Of a stretch of DNA of 64,000 nt, positions 25,313 to 34,388 are shown in pieces. Numbering within the stretch: the stretch's first letter is position 1; each line of letters begins with the position of its first letter. This stretch comes from Fibrobacter sp. UWB5. Its GTDB lineage: Bacteria > Fibrobacterota > Fibrobacteria > Fibrobacterales > Fibrobacteraceae. The position numbers and the translations under genes were made by a program. The stretch spans positions 186,001 to 250,000 of the forward strand of contig NZ_MWQH01000002.1 in assembly GCF_002210295.1 (NCBI RefSeq). The letters are read 5' to 3'. The notes under the pieces are model-generated. The model searched no databases and was not told the DNA's origin. It worked only from the letters and a program-made list of their open reading frames with translations.

Positions 25313-26005
25313 CTAAGCAATCAAGCTTAAAATAATCGGGGTGACAATCGCGGTAAATAGGCCCGCAACTCCGATGGAAAGGCTACTCATGGCGCCTTGG
25401 ACTTCGCCCATTTCCATAGCCTTGGTGGTGCCGAGCGCATGGCTTGCGGTACCGATGGCAATACCCTGGGCCACCTTGTGCTTGATGCGACAGAACCTGC
25501 AGACGGCAGGAGCGGCCACGGCGCCTGTGATTCCCGTAATGGTGATGGCGATAATGGTAACAGGCGGGATGCCGCCAATTTGTGCTGACACGACGGAGCC
25601 CATGGGAATCGTGATGGACTTGGGCAAGAGCGAAAGCATGAGCGTGTTGCTGAGGCCGACGAGCTTGCTTACGACAATGACGCAGGCAAGCGAGGTGAGG
25701 CTGCCCGCAAAAATACCGGCGAGGATCGGTTTCCAGAACTGCTTGAGCTTGGAAATTTGCCTGTAGAGGGGGACTGCAAGCACTACGGTGGCGGGGGAGA
25801 GCATGACGGAAATGTAGTCGCCGCCCACATTGTAACTTTCGAGGCTGATTCCTGTAATGAGCAGGAATCCTACAATCAGGATGTTTGCGATTAGGAGCGG
25901 ATTCAGGAAGGAATACTTGAATTTTTTGCTAATGGTGACACCGATTTCGAAGGTGACTAGCGTGAGCAAGATTCCGAACAGGGGAGAATTGATGATGGCG
26001 TTCAT
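25313..26005 (-). CDS. lrgB: LrgB/YohK family membrane protein
   Basis: This 230-residue integral membrane protein has about seven hydrophobic segments. Family motifs visible are NIPLLIANIL-like (NPLLIANILIVGFLL), SLLPKSITIPMGSVVSAQIGG split over two segments, SHALGTTKAMEMGEVQGAMS and a final IVTPIIL. LrgB works with LrgA in control of murein hydrolase release or in export of small carboxylates, depending on the organism. Its ATG overlaps the lrgA stop (ATGA). It converges on the nitroreductase-like gene with a 4-bp gap. Confidence 0.92.
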   Translation of the reverse strand: MNAIINSPLFGILLTLVTFEIGVTISKKFKYSFLNPLLIANILIVGFLLITGISLESYNVGGDYISVMLSPATVVLAVPLYRQISKLKQFWKPILAGIFAGSLTSLACVIVVSKLVGLSNTLMLSLLPKSITIPMGSVVSAQIGGIPPVTIIAITITGITGAVAAPAVCRFCRIKHKVAQGIAIGTASHALGTTKAMEMGEVQGAMSSLSIGVAGLFTAIVTPIILSLIA

Positions 26006-26427
26006 TTTTGCCCCCCGTTTGCCTTGTTATGGGATGCTCGGTCGGCGAGGCGTTCTGCGCGCAGGGCCAAATTTTCGCGGTATTCCTGTTTACGGATGAA
26101 CAATTGCGTAACGCGGCCGCCAACGGCGATGGTGACGAGCGTGAAGGCGATGCAGAGGAACAGCAAAAGCGGCCACTTGGAAAGGACTTCGTCGCCGACG
26201 GCCATGATGGCAATGCTCGGTGGTAAAAAGAAAAGGGCCAAGTGGTTCAGGAAAAAACTCGATACTCCCGAAATCTGCTCCGGCTTGATTATTTTTGAAC
26301 AAAGTAAAATTAGGAGCAGGACCATGCCGATAATGTTCCCCGGGAGGGGCACGCCTACGATGCGGTGGAGAAATTCCCCGGCGACGCAAATGGCGAAAAT
26401 CACGGCAAGTTGGAGCGGTATTCTCAT
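26002..26427 (-). CDS. lrgA: LrgA/CidA (YohJ) family holin-like protein
   Basis: The frame is open to 26568, but the natural start is the ATG at 26427. That gives 141 residues starting MRIPLQLAVIFAICVAGE. Four hydrophobic segments and the family motifs GVPLPGNIIGMVLLLILL and SSFFLNHLALFFLPPSIAIM identify it. It is the partner of LrgB and is translationally coupled to it. Only 42 bp separate it from the divergent fmt start. Confidence 0.9.
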   Translation of the reverse strand: MRIPLQLAVIFAICVAGEFLHRIVGVPLPGNIIGMVLLLILLCSKIIKPEQISGVSSFFLNHLALFFLPPSIAIMAVGDEVLSKWPLLLFLCIAFTLVTIAVGGRVTQLFIRKQEYRENLALRAERLADRASHNKANGGQK

Positions 26428-26469
26428 GACGGGTGCAAATGTAGAAAAGTATATTCTATATTTCATGTT

Positions 26470-27396
26470 ATGAAAATCGTATTTATGGGAACGCCGGAAT
26501 TCGCGGCTTGTTTTTTGAAGCATCTCAAGGAATCGGAATTTGCTGACGTGGTGGCTGTGGTGACGCAACCTGACAGGCCGGCAGGGCGTGGGCGCGTGTT
26601 AACGCCGCCGCCAGTGAAACAACTGGCGCTCGAATACGGGCTGCCCGTACTCCAGCCGATCGACTTGAAAGCCCCCGAATTCGAGGACGCCCTGCGCGCC
26701 TTCGATGCGGACTTGTTCGTGGTCGTTGCCTATTCGATTTTGCCGAAGAATATTTTGGCGGTTGCAAAGCATGGCGCGGTGAATGTACACGGCAGCTTGT
26801 TGCCCAAGTACCGCGGGGCTGCTCCTGTGCAGCGTGCGATTGCCGACGGCCTTAAGGAAACCGGCGTGACCGTGTTCCGCCTAGATGAAAAGATGGACCA
26901 TGGTCCGATTCTTGCGCAGAAGACGGTGGTGATTGACCATCAGGATACGACCGCTAGCCTCTTGGAAAAGATGGTGGCACCTGGCTGCGAAGCGCTGGAC
27001 GATGCGATTCACCAGTTGCTGGAAGGTCGCGAAAAGGACTTGACGCAGGACCATGCGCAGGCCAGCGGCGCCCCGAAGCTCAAAAAAGAAGAAGGCTTGA
27101 TCGATTTCAACTTGCCTGCTGCGGTAATCCACAATAGGATTCGCGCCTTCAATCCGTGGCCGGGTGGCTATGGAAAGCTGGGTGGCCGTATGGTTTACTT
27201 GCGCAAGACGGACACGCCGGAGAACGGTCCGAAACTGGCCCCGGGCGCGGTGGAATTCAAGGATAACCGATTCTACGTGGGCACGGGCGAAGGCGTGCTT
27301 GAAGTGATTGAAATTCAGGCCGAAGGCAAGAAGCCGATGCCGGTGGCCGACTTTATGCGCGGAATCCAGAAGCGTGAAGGACTTTGCTTTTGCTAG
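26470..27396 (+). CDS. fmt: Methionyl-tRNA formyltransferase
   Basis: Fmt formylates initiator Met-tRNA using 10-formyl-THF. From ATG 26470 the protein has 308 residues, normal for the family. Motifs: VFMGTPEFAACFL, VVTQPDRPAGRG, the catalytic stretch NVHGSLLPKYRGAAPVQRAI with Asn and His, then DxG in MDHGPIL, and a C-terminal OB-like domain with RIRAFNPWPGGY. The open frame reaches 26365, but that extension overlaps lrgA and is not family-like. rsmB follows, overlapping, a common pairing. Confidence 0.96.
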   Translation: MKIVFMGTPEFAACFLKHLKESEFADVVAVVTQPDRPAGRGRVLTPPPVKQLALEYGLPVLQPIDLKAPEFEDALRAFDADLFVVVAYSILPKNILAVAKHGAVNVHGSLLPKYRGAAPVQRAIADGLKETGVTVFRLDEKMDHGPILAQKTVVIDHQDTTASLLEKMVAPGCEALDDAIHQLLEGREKDLTQDHAQASGAPKLKKEEGLIDFNLPAAVIHNRIRAFNPWPGGYGKLGGRMVYLRKTDTPENGPKLAPGAVEFKDNRFYVGTGEGVLEVIEIQAEGKKPMPVADFMRGIQKREGLCFC

Positions 27397-28682
27397 ATGA
27401 ATCCTTGAAAGAACGCATGGAGGCATTCCGCGTCCTTGTGCTTTGGCAGAAGGACGGTAGCTTTATCAAGGAAAGCGGACTTTCGCCTTTTGCGATGGAA
27501 CTTGCCTTGGGCGTATGCCGTAGGCATTTGTATCTGCAATACTTTTTAAAGACCCTCGTAAAGAAAATGCCTTCGCTTGAAGTGGCGACGGTGCTTGAGA
27601 TGGGAATCTTCCAGATGTTCTTTATGGAAATCCCGGACCATGCCGCCGTTTCGACAAGCGTGGAGCTTGCGAAGGCGGCGAACCTTCAAGAAGGTTCCGC
27701 GCGGCTAGTGAATGCTGTGCTGCATGCCGCGCGCAAGTCCGGGCAGCCGGCGCTCCCACCTCAAAAGGTGCGGCGCGTGTCCATCGAGAATTCGGTGCCC
27801 GAATGGCTGGTTCGCAGGTGGTTTGACATTTATGGCGGAACACGTGCCGAAACGCTCGCCAAGGCGACGCTTGAGCGCCCCGTGGAATGGATTCGGGTGA
27901 ATCTGCAGAAGACTTCTGCGCCGGTGCTTGCCCAAAAGCTCGGGCTCATGGGCGCAAGCATTCTTTACGACCGCTACATTCAAGTGCCTGCCGACGCAAA
28001 GCTCAAACCGATTCTGGAATCGGAATCTTTTACGAAGGGCGAATTCAGCATGCAGAATCCGTCTGCTTACGAAGTCGTGAAGCTTTTGGACTTGAAGCCG
28101 GGCCTCAAGGTTTGGGACGCGTGTGCGGCCCCTGGTGGTAAGGCAGCCCTTATGGCCGAGATGGATTCTTCGCTCGATATTCTTGCAAGCGATGTATCTG
28201 AAGCTCGCGTGCTCAAGATGCATGATCTTGTAGACCGCTTAGGACTTGCAAACGTTCGCGTGGAATGCCGCGATGTGCTTAGGGGCGTTGCGGGCTCTCC
28301 CGCTAGAAGGGGTAGCGAGCAACGGAATCGTGCGAGCGAGGGGGAGGCTTCCCCCTTTGATAGAATTCTCCTCGACGTGCCTTGCAGCAACATGGGCGTG
28401 ATTGCCCGCCGTCCGGAATCGGTTTACCGCATCACGCCGGAATCGGTCAAGGAACTGGCCGAATTGCAGTACTCCATTTTGCAGGCCGCCTCGGCAAAGC
28501 TTGCTCCGGGCGGAATTCTGGTGTATGCGACGTGCAGTCCGGACCCTGAAGAGACGACTAAAATTGTGAACCGATTCGTGAAAGAAAATTCCGAATTTGA
28601 AAAGCTTGGTGACGCGGTGCTTCCGGGTGCCGAAGATTCCCGCTTTGACGGATTCTACGCTCAGGCTTTGCACCGAAAGTGA
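27390..28682 (+). CDS. rsmB: 16S rRNA m5C967 methyltransferase RsmB with an in-frame repeat insert
   Basis: This protein of about 430 residues has an N-terminal NusB-like RNA-binding domain (about 1-135) and a SAM-dependent methyltransferase domain. The SAM motif is VWDACAAPGGKAALMAE. Catalytic cysteines are in DVPCSNMG and YATCSPDPEE. TTG 27390 has AAGGA eight bases upstream; TTG 27384 and ATG 27417 are alternatives. About 26 residues (299-325) between VECRDVL and FDRILLDVPCS are encoded by an interspersed repeat and are absent from typical RsmB. It overlaps fmt. Confidence 0.92.
   Translation: MLDESLKERMEAFRVLVLWQKDGSFIKESGLSPFAMELALGVCRRHLYLQYFLKTLVKKMPSLEVATVLEMGIFQMFFMEIPDHAAVSTSVELAKAANLQEGSARLVNAVLHAARKSGQPALPPQKVRRVSIENSVPEWLVRRWFDIYGGTRAETLAKATLERPVEWIRVNLQKTSAPVLAQKLGLMGASILYDRYIQVPADAKLKPILESESFTKGEFSMQNPSAYEVVKLLDLKPGLKVWDACAAPGGKAALMAEMDSSLDILASDVSEARVLKMHDLVDRLGLANVRVECRDVLRGVAGSPARRGSEQRNRASEGEASPFDRILLDVPCSNMGVIARRPESVYRITPESVKELAELQYSILQAASAKLAPGGILVYATCSPDPEETTKIVNRFVKENSEFEKLGDAVLPGAEDSRFDGFYAQALHRK
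28284..28362. repeat. Interspersed GGCGTTRCGGG/TAGAAGGGG repeat inside rsmB
   Basis: GGCGTT, then palindrome GCGGG-CTCT-CCCGC, TAGAAGGGGTAGCG and the closing hairpin GGGGGAGGCTTCCCCC. Opening and closing modules match the longer copy at 4581-4743; the middle is missing. The insertion keeps the reading frame and encodes an Arg/Ser/Glu-rich segment. Confidence 0.7.
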
Positions 28683-28702
28683 GCCGAAAGTAAAAGGAAT
28701 TT

Positions 28703-29308
28703 ATGGGGAAATTAAAAAGCATTTTGTTGATGGTGGCGGGTTTTGCGCTCGCTGCATTGGCCCAAGAAGATTCGGCCAAAGTCGAAGATATCGCGTTTTC
28801 GAAGGCGTATCTTGGAATTGAAGGCGGTGAGGTTTATCCGTTCGGCGATTTGATTGACGCTGTAGAAAATACCTTGTATGGCGGACTCAATTTCAGGTAT
28901 TCTTACTGGAAAAATGTCGATGGCGTGGTGATGTTCCATTACGCCTATTTTAAGCCGCGTCCGGATGTTGTGCCCTATGACGGTGTACACCAGGCTTCGG
29001 GCAAGCTCGGGCTTGATTGGCGGTTCCCGGCGATTCACCCGATGGTATTTGGCGGCGGTTTTGCATGCAACTGGACTCGTGCCGATTTGGATGACGATGT
29101 CGTGAAAGATGAAATCTATGAAAAACCGGGAGGCACTTTGGGCGACAACGAAACGGAATTCGGTTGGTATGCCCGTTTGAACGTAGTGCTTTGGAATCTT
29201 GAAACGTACCGCGTGGGCTTTAATTTTATGTGGGAAGAAATCTGGACCTTGCCTAAGCGTTCTGATATGTTGTATGCCGGCATTTATGTAGAAAGGAAGC
29301 TTTGGTAA
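28703..29308 (+). CDS. Small outer-membrane barrel-like protein
   Basis: The 201-residue protein has a signal peptide ending ALAALAQ and then beta-strand-like sequence rich in Tyr, Trp and Gly (LYGGLNFRYSYWKNVDGVVMFHYAYF). It ends MLYAGIYVERKLW, a terminal aromatic strand typical of small eight-stranded barrels. No specific family is recognised. Its stop overlaps the next start (TAATG), so the two envelope proteins are made together. Confidence 0.75.
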   Translation: MGKLKSILLMVAGFALAALAQEDSAKVEDIAFSKAYLGIEGGEVYPFGDLIDAVENTLYGGLNFRYSYWKNVDGVVMFHYAYFKPRPDVVPYDGVHQASGKLGLDWRFPAIHPMVFGGGFACNWTRADLDDDVVKDEIYEKPGGTLGDNETEFGWYARLNVVLWNLETYRVGFNFMWEEIWTLPKRSDMLYAGIYVERKLW

Positions 29309-31011
29309 TGAAATATTGTTCTTTGATTTTGCCGCTTCTTTTGTCTGCGGGTATTGCCGCGGCCCAGATTCCTGTCGAGATGGAAGGCATGGAGTATGAA
29401 ACCCGTGCCGACGGAACTTTTTTGATTGGTGGCCCGACTTTTGCTTTTGATAGAGTGTTGGGTGCTGGCGGTGTTCATTCGGAGAGTGAACTCTGGACAC
29501 CTGCCAAGTTGCGCGACCGCTTGCTGTTTAATCGGTGGTCTGGAACGCCGAGCTGGACTCCGCTTGATCCCGGCGTCTGGATTAAGACGGGTAATGAACT
29601 TGGTGACTTGATTTACCAGGATTTTCTTACCGATAAAGACGATCGGCCTGAAAATAGAACGCCTATATTGGAAGGCGGTTTCCGCAGCCCGGCTTTCCAT
29701 GGGTTGTGGGCGACGGCAAGATTTTTCCAGGATGACCACTTTTGCAGTGGAGCCTACGCTTACCGCCGTGATATGGTAGAGGGCAACTATACGCACTTGG
29801 GCGCAAACTGGGCCATGTTCAGTACGGCTTACGGAGGCCTCGGTTACACGAACTCGTTTGTGAATGCGTCGGTACTTGCTGGCGAAGAATACTTGTGGAC
29901 GTATACGGCGACCTCTCGCTGGATTCCCTCGCATTACATGCCGCGTGTAGAGGCGCGTGCCGACATCAAGGACTTGTCGGTGACGGTTGCCTACGAAGAT
30001 ATCGAGTACGAAAACTTGCACAAGAAAGAAGAGGGCGCCCGCAAAGAAGTGAATGGCTCCGTTTACTACAAGTGCGGCAAGGCTTGCGAAAAGGGAATCT
30101 TCCAGATCGGGGCCGGTATGGCGTTCCGCGCGGTGGAAGACGAAGGAACGGTTTACACTGAACTTGAAGAAGATCGCGTGGCATGGCCGTTTATGGAATT
30201 GCGCGTGCAGCCGGTGCAACGCTTGACTGCCGATGTGACGTTCGGCGTGAACGAACGCGATTGGCTTGTGCAGGACAGTATCCAGTTTGTGGCTCCGGCG
30301 CCCGAAAACATGGGTGTCGTGGTGGGCGTCAAGAATATTTCGGGCTCACGCTTGAATCCGCTTGCCGATACGAAAGAATTTTATGATGGCCGCGAAATTG
30401 ACTTGACAGCCGATGGACAGATGAACTTGATTCAGGCCTATGCCTCGTATGTGGACACCTTGGCGGGCTTTGTTTCTATCGGTGGTCGCGGAAGCCTGTG
30501 GGCGGAACATGGTGCCGAAACTTTTGACGTCAAGGAAATCTACTATCGCGAAAGGTACGATTTGACCACGCGTTACGGCGATGTTTCTCGTATCGATGAT
30601 TGGATTAAAGGCGTGACGGCGGAATTGTGGTTGAATACCTGGTACCGCGACATGTTCAAGTTTGCAGCGATGGCAGGCTTTGAACACATTGAAGGCCCGG
30701 TTGACAATGCCGAAGTGACTCCGGCGGAATTCTATACGGGCTTTACGGGCGACTGGCTTTTGAACAAGACTTTCAAGATCAGCCATTCGTTGCGCTACAG
30801 GAGCGACGCCAAGTGGAATTTGCGTAGCCAGAACCCGATGGTCGTAAAGGGCGACTGGGCGTGGGACGCTTCGTTCTCGCAGATGTTCCCGAAGTACGGT
30901 ATTATCTTGACGGGCACGCTCATGCATGTGCTTGCAGATGAAAACATGGAAACGGTGAACGGCGGCTATGACCGCATCCGCTTTATTTGCCAGGCGAAGA
31001 AGACGTTTTAG
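29308..31011 (+). CDS. Putative outer-membrane beta-barrel protein
   Basis: From ATG 29308 the protein has 567 residues, with signal peptide MKYCSLILPLLLSAGIAAAQ. The body is made of alternating-strand sequence with many Trp, Tyr and Asp. The C-terminal residue is Phe (RIRFICQAKKTF), consistent with BamA-dependent insertion. No catalytic motif or named family is recognised. It is translationally coupled to the small barrel-like protein upstream; the pair may form a surface complex. Confidence 0.75.
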   Translation: MKYCSLILPLLLSAGIAAAQIPVEMEGMEYETRADGTFLIGGPTFAFDRVLGAGGVHSESELWTPAKLRDRLLFNRWSGTPSWTPLDPGVWIKTGNELGDLIYQDFLTDKDDRPENRTPILEGGFRSPAFHGLWATARFFQDDHFCSGAYAYRRDMVEGNYTHLGANWAMFSTAYGGLGYTNSFVNASVLAGEEYLWTYTATSRWIPSHYMPRVEARADIKDLSVTVAYEDIEYENLHKKEEGARKEVNGSVYYKCGKACEKGIFQIGAGMAFRAVEDEGTVYTELEEDRVAWPFMELRVQPVQRLTADVTFGVNERDWLVQDSIQFVAPAPENMGVVVGVKNISGSRLNPLADTKEFYDGREIDLTADGQMNLIQAYASYVDTLAGFVSIGGRGSLWAEHGAETFDVKEIYYRERYDLTTRYGDVSRIDDWIKGVTAELWLNTWYRDMFKFAAMAGFEHIEGPVDNAEVTPAEFYTGFTGDWLLNKTFKISHSLRYRSDAKWNLRSQNPMVVKGDWAWDASFSQMFPKYGIILTGTLMHVLADENMETVNGGYDRIRFICQAKKTF

Positions 31012-31025
31012 AAGAAGTAATTAAA

Positions 31026-31088
31026 GATGTGAAATGTGAGATGTGTAATGAGGAATTATTCATTTCACATTACTCATTTCACATTTGC
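31026..31088. repeat. GTGAAATG/CATTTCACAT palindromic repeat
   Basis: GATGTGAAATGTGAGATGTGTAATGAG faces CATTTCACATTACTCATTTCACATTT across GAATTATT. It resembles 17457-17525. It separates convergent genes, and the hairpin could act as a two-way terminator. Confidence 0.55.
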
Positions 31089-32165
31089 CTAAAGTTTCGC
31101 CAATGCTTTTAGGCAGAAACTGTTCGCAAAAAATTCTTGGGTCTGCGCAATGCTGATCCACCGAAGCTCCGGCGCGCAATGTTGCGGGGCTTTTGTTTTT
31201 AGGCGGATGTGCAGGACGTCGCATTCGATTTTATGCACGGTGATGTTGTGCTTGAATTTTCCGATGATTTGAATGCTTTTGACCAGGTCTGCGTTAATGT
31301 AGGCTTCGGCTTGGGCGGGTAAGCCTGCAGCCGCGTTGCGCGGCGATTCGAAATGCGGCAACGTGAATTGGTTCTTGAAAAATTTTTGCCCGCCGTGGAC
31401 GGCTAGAATCTTGCGGTCGGCACTTTCGATGACGAGTACGGTACCATGCCAGTCTTTTTGAATGTGCTTTTTTGCGGGAGGAAAATCGGCAGTGCGGTTG
31501 TCTGCGAAGGTTTTGCAGGCCGCTTGCAGGGGGCAGTTCGCACAATCGGGGTTCTTGATTTTGCAAACGGTGCGGCCAAGCTCCATCAAGGCTTCGTTAT
31601 GCATGTAGGCCTTGGGCGAGTCCGCGATTTCGCGGGCGTAATCCCAGTAGGTTTTTAGGGCGTCCTTGGATTCCGTCGGCAAAAAGTCGAGGGCGTAAAG
31701 TCGTGAAAAAATGCGTACCAGGTTGCCGTCGAGAATCGCTTCGCGCTCGTGGTAGGCGAGGCTTAAAATAGCGCCGGCGGTGTATGCTCCGATACCCGGC
31801 AATGCTTCCAGTTCCTTGCGGGTACGGGGAAATTCCTTGCTCCCCGCGACGATCTTTGCCGTCTTTAGAATGTTCCTTGCGCGGCTGTAGTAGCCCAAAC
31901 CCTGCCAGTATTTGAATACATCTTCTTCAGACGCCTTGGCAAGTGTCGCTACATCGGGAAATCGCTTCATCCAGCGCGTAAAATAGTCGCGGACGGTAGA
32001 CACCTGCGTCTGCTGTAACATGGTCTCGCTGATCCACACCGCATACGGGTCGCGCGGGGCGTCTAAATCGCTCAAGCGCCACGGTAACTCAGCCGCATTC
32101 TTACGAAACCAATCTCGCAAATATTTTAAGATTGCCTTATCCATGTTTTTAATAGCGACGCTCAT
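31089..32165 (-). CDS. mutY: A/G-specific adenine glycosylase
   Basis: MutY removes adenine opposite 8-oxoguanine. The 358-residue protein has the N-terminal catalytic Glu in WISETMLQQTQV, the HhH motif LPGIGAYTAGAIL, the catalytic Asp in ILDGNLVRIFSRL and a Fe-S cluster CKIKNPDCANCPLQAAC. A C-terminal NUDIX-like domain (about 235-358) reads 8-oxoG. Either ATG 32165 or ATG 32144 (MDKAIL) may be the start; neither has a good ribosome binding site. Confidence 0.95.
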   Translation of the reverse strand: MSVAIKNMDKAILKYLRDWFRKNAAELPWRLSDLDAPRDPYAVWISETMLQQTQVSTVRDYFTRWMKRFPDVATLAKASEEDVFKYWQGLGYYSRARNILKTAKIVAGSKEFPRTRKELEALPGIGAYTAGAILSLAYHEREAILDGNLVRIFSRLYALDFLPTESKDALKTYWDYAREIADSPKAYMHNEALMELGRTVCKIKNPDCANCPLQAACKTFADNRTADFPPAKKHIQKDWHGTVLVIESADRKILAVHGGQKFFKNQFTLPHFESPRNAAAGLPAQAEAYINADLVKSIQIIGKFKHNITVHKIECDVLHIRLKTKAPQHCAPELRWISIAQTQEFFANSFCLKALAKL

Positions 32166-32197
32166 ACCTCAGAGGTGCGTGGCACCGCGCTCGTTGC

Positions 32198-33643
32198 TCA
32201 TATCCCGTATGCTTCGCGCTTCAGTTTCCTAAAGAATTCGAACTGGGCCTTGGTCGAAGATTGCATGGTGTACTTGAGGCTGCGTTCGTGGGCGACCTCG
32301 CGCATCTTGGCGTAGGCTTCGGGCTGTTCAAGGTACAGCTTGCGGCATTCTTCCAAAGCGGTCAGCCAGGCGTCTTCGTCAATTGGCAAGATTCGGCCTG
32401 CGGCTTCATCCATCACGATGTCGTGCGGGCCGCCGTAATTGCTGACAATTGCGGGCGTGCCTGTAGACATGGCTTCGACGACTACGTTTCCGAAGGTGTC
32501 CGTAACGCTCGGGAACAAGAAGAAGTCGGAATCGGCGTAAAGGCTGGCGAGCGTTTCGCCGCCCTGTTCGCCTGCAAAATGCACGCTGTTGTCGCCTTCA
32601 AAGAACTTCTTGATTTCTTCAAGATACCAGCCGTAGCCCACATACATGAGTTCTACGTCGTTGTGCTTCGCGGCGAATTTTTTCCAGACTCCGTTCAAGA
32701 ATTCCAGATTCTTTTCTTTAGAAATGCGTCCGATGAACGAGAATCGCACCTTGCGGTTTTCGTTCTGGATTGCCTCGGTTGCGCCGTTGTACTTTTCCCA
32801 GACGCCCTTGCCGCGCAAATCGCGCGAGAATTTTTCAAGTGGGAGCCCGCGGGGCAAAATTTGCACCTTGTTTTCGGGTACCTTCAACTGCGTCGTGAGA
32901 ATCTTGGCGTAGTCCTTGCAGGGACTTACCACGGGCTTGGTCATGCCGTAGAAAATCTTCATGAGCCAAAGCACAAAGTGGAACATCCATTTTGCTTTTA
33001 CGAGTGTGCGGGTGTAAGTCGGCACGTCGGTGCGGTAATGGCTAAAGACTTTGATGCCGGCAACTTTGGCGCAGAAGCATACGAGCCATGCTCCTGGGCT
33101 TGGCGTTTCAAATTCAATCAAGTCGACGGGGTAGCGCTTGAGCAGTCTAAGTACCGGACCCACGCGCGGAATGGCCAGTTCGCTGTTCGCATACCCGAGC
33201 TGCTCCATGCTGAACAGGCGCGGGAGCAAAATACAGTAGCCGTTTTCGACGACACCGCAGGGGCGCGTGTTGAAGGCATTTCCGGCGAGGAATGCATGCA
33301 TGCCGTGGGCGCGCATGTAGGGAATCACGTTTCTCAAGTTGTTCGCGATTCCGTTCGTTTCGTCCAGGTTGTCGGAATAAAAAAGGATTCGTACATCGTC
33401 AGCGGGGTGCTGCTTGCGTTCCTTTTTCAGGTAAGAACGCAACTTTAAAAGCTTGGGAATGTTCAGAATCAGCGAACCGAAAACGATGGGCGGAATCATG
33501 CCCGTGCGCAGGTTTCCGGGGGGTTGGTGCTTGAAACCGAACATCTTCTTGAAGGTGCTCGTGACGGTGCGTCCAAAGATAGCCGGACGCGAGTCGAGGA
33601 CATCGGTCGGCTTAAGCTTTGTTGAATTTGACGCAGTCGGCAT
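32198..33643 (-). CDS. Glycosyltransferase family 4 protein
   Basis: The 481-residue GT-B enzyme has an N-terminal extension of about 85 residues. An acceptor domain follows (ILFYSDNLDETNGIANNLRNV, with IEFETPSPGAW). The donor domain has FSFIGRISKEKNLEFL, VGYGWYLEEIKKFF and the GT4 nucleotide-binding motif FPSVTDTFGNVVVEAMSTGTP. Relatives make glycolipids or envelope glycans; the substrate here is unknown. The start at 33643 has AAGGAG six bases upstream, although it overlaps the end of hisA by 32 bp. It is last in a minus-strand run. Confidence 0.9.
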   Translation of the reverse strand: MPTASNSTKLKPTDVLDSRPAIFGRTVTSTFKKMFGFKHQPPGNLRTGMIPPIVFGSLILNIPKLLKLRSYLKKERKQHPADDVRILFYSDNLDETNGIANNLRNVIPYMRAHGMHAFLAGNAFNTRPCGVVENGYCILLPRLFSMEQLGYANSELAIPRVGPVLRLLKRYPVDLIEFETPSPGAWLVCFCAKVAGIKVFSHYRTDVPTYTRTLVKAKWMFHFVLWLMKIFYGMTKPVVSPCKDYAKILTTQLKVPENKVQILPRGLPLEKFSRDLRGKGVWEKYNGATEAIQNENRKVRFSFIGRISKEKNLEFLNGVWKKFAAKHNDVELMYVGYGWYLEEIKKFFEGDNSVHFAGEQGGETLASLYADSDFFLFPSVTDTFGNVVVEAMSTGTPAIVSNYGGPHDIVMDEAAGRILPIDEDAWLTALEECRKLYLEQPEAYAKMREVAHERSLKYTMQSSTKAQFEFFRKLKREAYGI

Positions 33644-34388
33644 ATTTCACTCCTTTGCCACCGAACAGGTCCAAGGCCGATCCGATGGTGAGATCAATCG
33701 TTCCGTTTGAAATTTGCTTACAGTGTTTCAAGTCGGCAAGCGACTTGGCGCCGCCCGCATAAGTGCAAGGAATGGGGCTGTGTTCGGCGAGGAACATGAT
33801 CAGTTCATCGTCCATGCCCTGCTGTTTTCCTTCGACATCGGCGGCGTGAATCAGGAATTCGTCGCAATAGCGAGAAAGATCTTCGAGCGTTTCGGCGTTG
33901 ACTTCGATGTCGATGAGAGTCTGCCAGCGGTTAATCGCGATTTTCCAGCGAGGTTCTTCTTCGGGAGCACTCACGCGCTTGCAGCTCAAATCGAGAACCA
34001 GGTGCTCCTTGCCTACGGTCTTGGAAAGCAATTCCAAGCGTTCGCGGTCAAGCTTGCCTTCGGGGAAAATACAGCTGGTCACAATCACGTGGCTGGCTCC
34101 GGCATCCAGGTATTCCTTCGCGTTCTCGGCGGTAATGCCGCCGCCTACTTGCAGTCCGCCAGGGTAGGCGGCGAGCGCGGCTATGGCGGCTTCGGTGTTG
34201 CCCTTGCCGAGCATGATTACGTGACCGCCCTTGATTCCGTCTTTCTTATAGAGCTCCGCGAACCAAGCGGGGGAGCGGTCTGTTTCAAAATTCGTCTTGA
34301 GACCCGTGCCGCTGTCGTTCAGCGAACTGCCTACAATCTGCTTTACACGTCCGTCGTGCAGGTCAATGCATGGGCGAAACTTAGTCAT
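33612..34388 (-). CDS. hisA: Eukaryotic-type HisA (ProFAR isomerase, His6-like)
   Basis: HisA isomerises ProFAR in histidine synthesis using a (beta/alpha)8 barrel. This 258-residue protein starts MTKFRPCIDLHDGRVKQIVG and contains GGHVIMLGKGNTEAA, LQVGGGI, VIVTSCIF, LVLDLSCKR, NRWQTL, FLIHAADVEGKQQG, YAGGAKSLADL and DLTIGSALDLFGG. These closely follow yeast His6 and plant HisA, not the usual bacterial HisA. The catalytic Asp9-like residue (CIDLH) and the second Asp in AADVEG are present. No other his gene is in the window. It is sandwiched between envelope-type genes. Confidence 0.93.
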   Translation of the reverse strand: MTKFRPCIDLHDGRVKQIVGSSLNDSGTGLKTNFETDRSPAWFAELYKKDGIKGGHVIMLGKGNTEAAIAALAAYPGGLQVGGGITAENAKEYLDAGASHVIVTSCIFPEGKLDRERLELLSKTVGKEHLVLDLSCKRVSAPEEEPRWKIAINRWQTLIDIEVNAETLEDLSRYCDEFLIHAADVEGKQQGMDDELIMFLAEHSPIPCTYAGGAKSLADLKHCKQISNGTIDLTIGSALDLFGGKGVKYADCVKFNKA

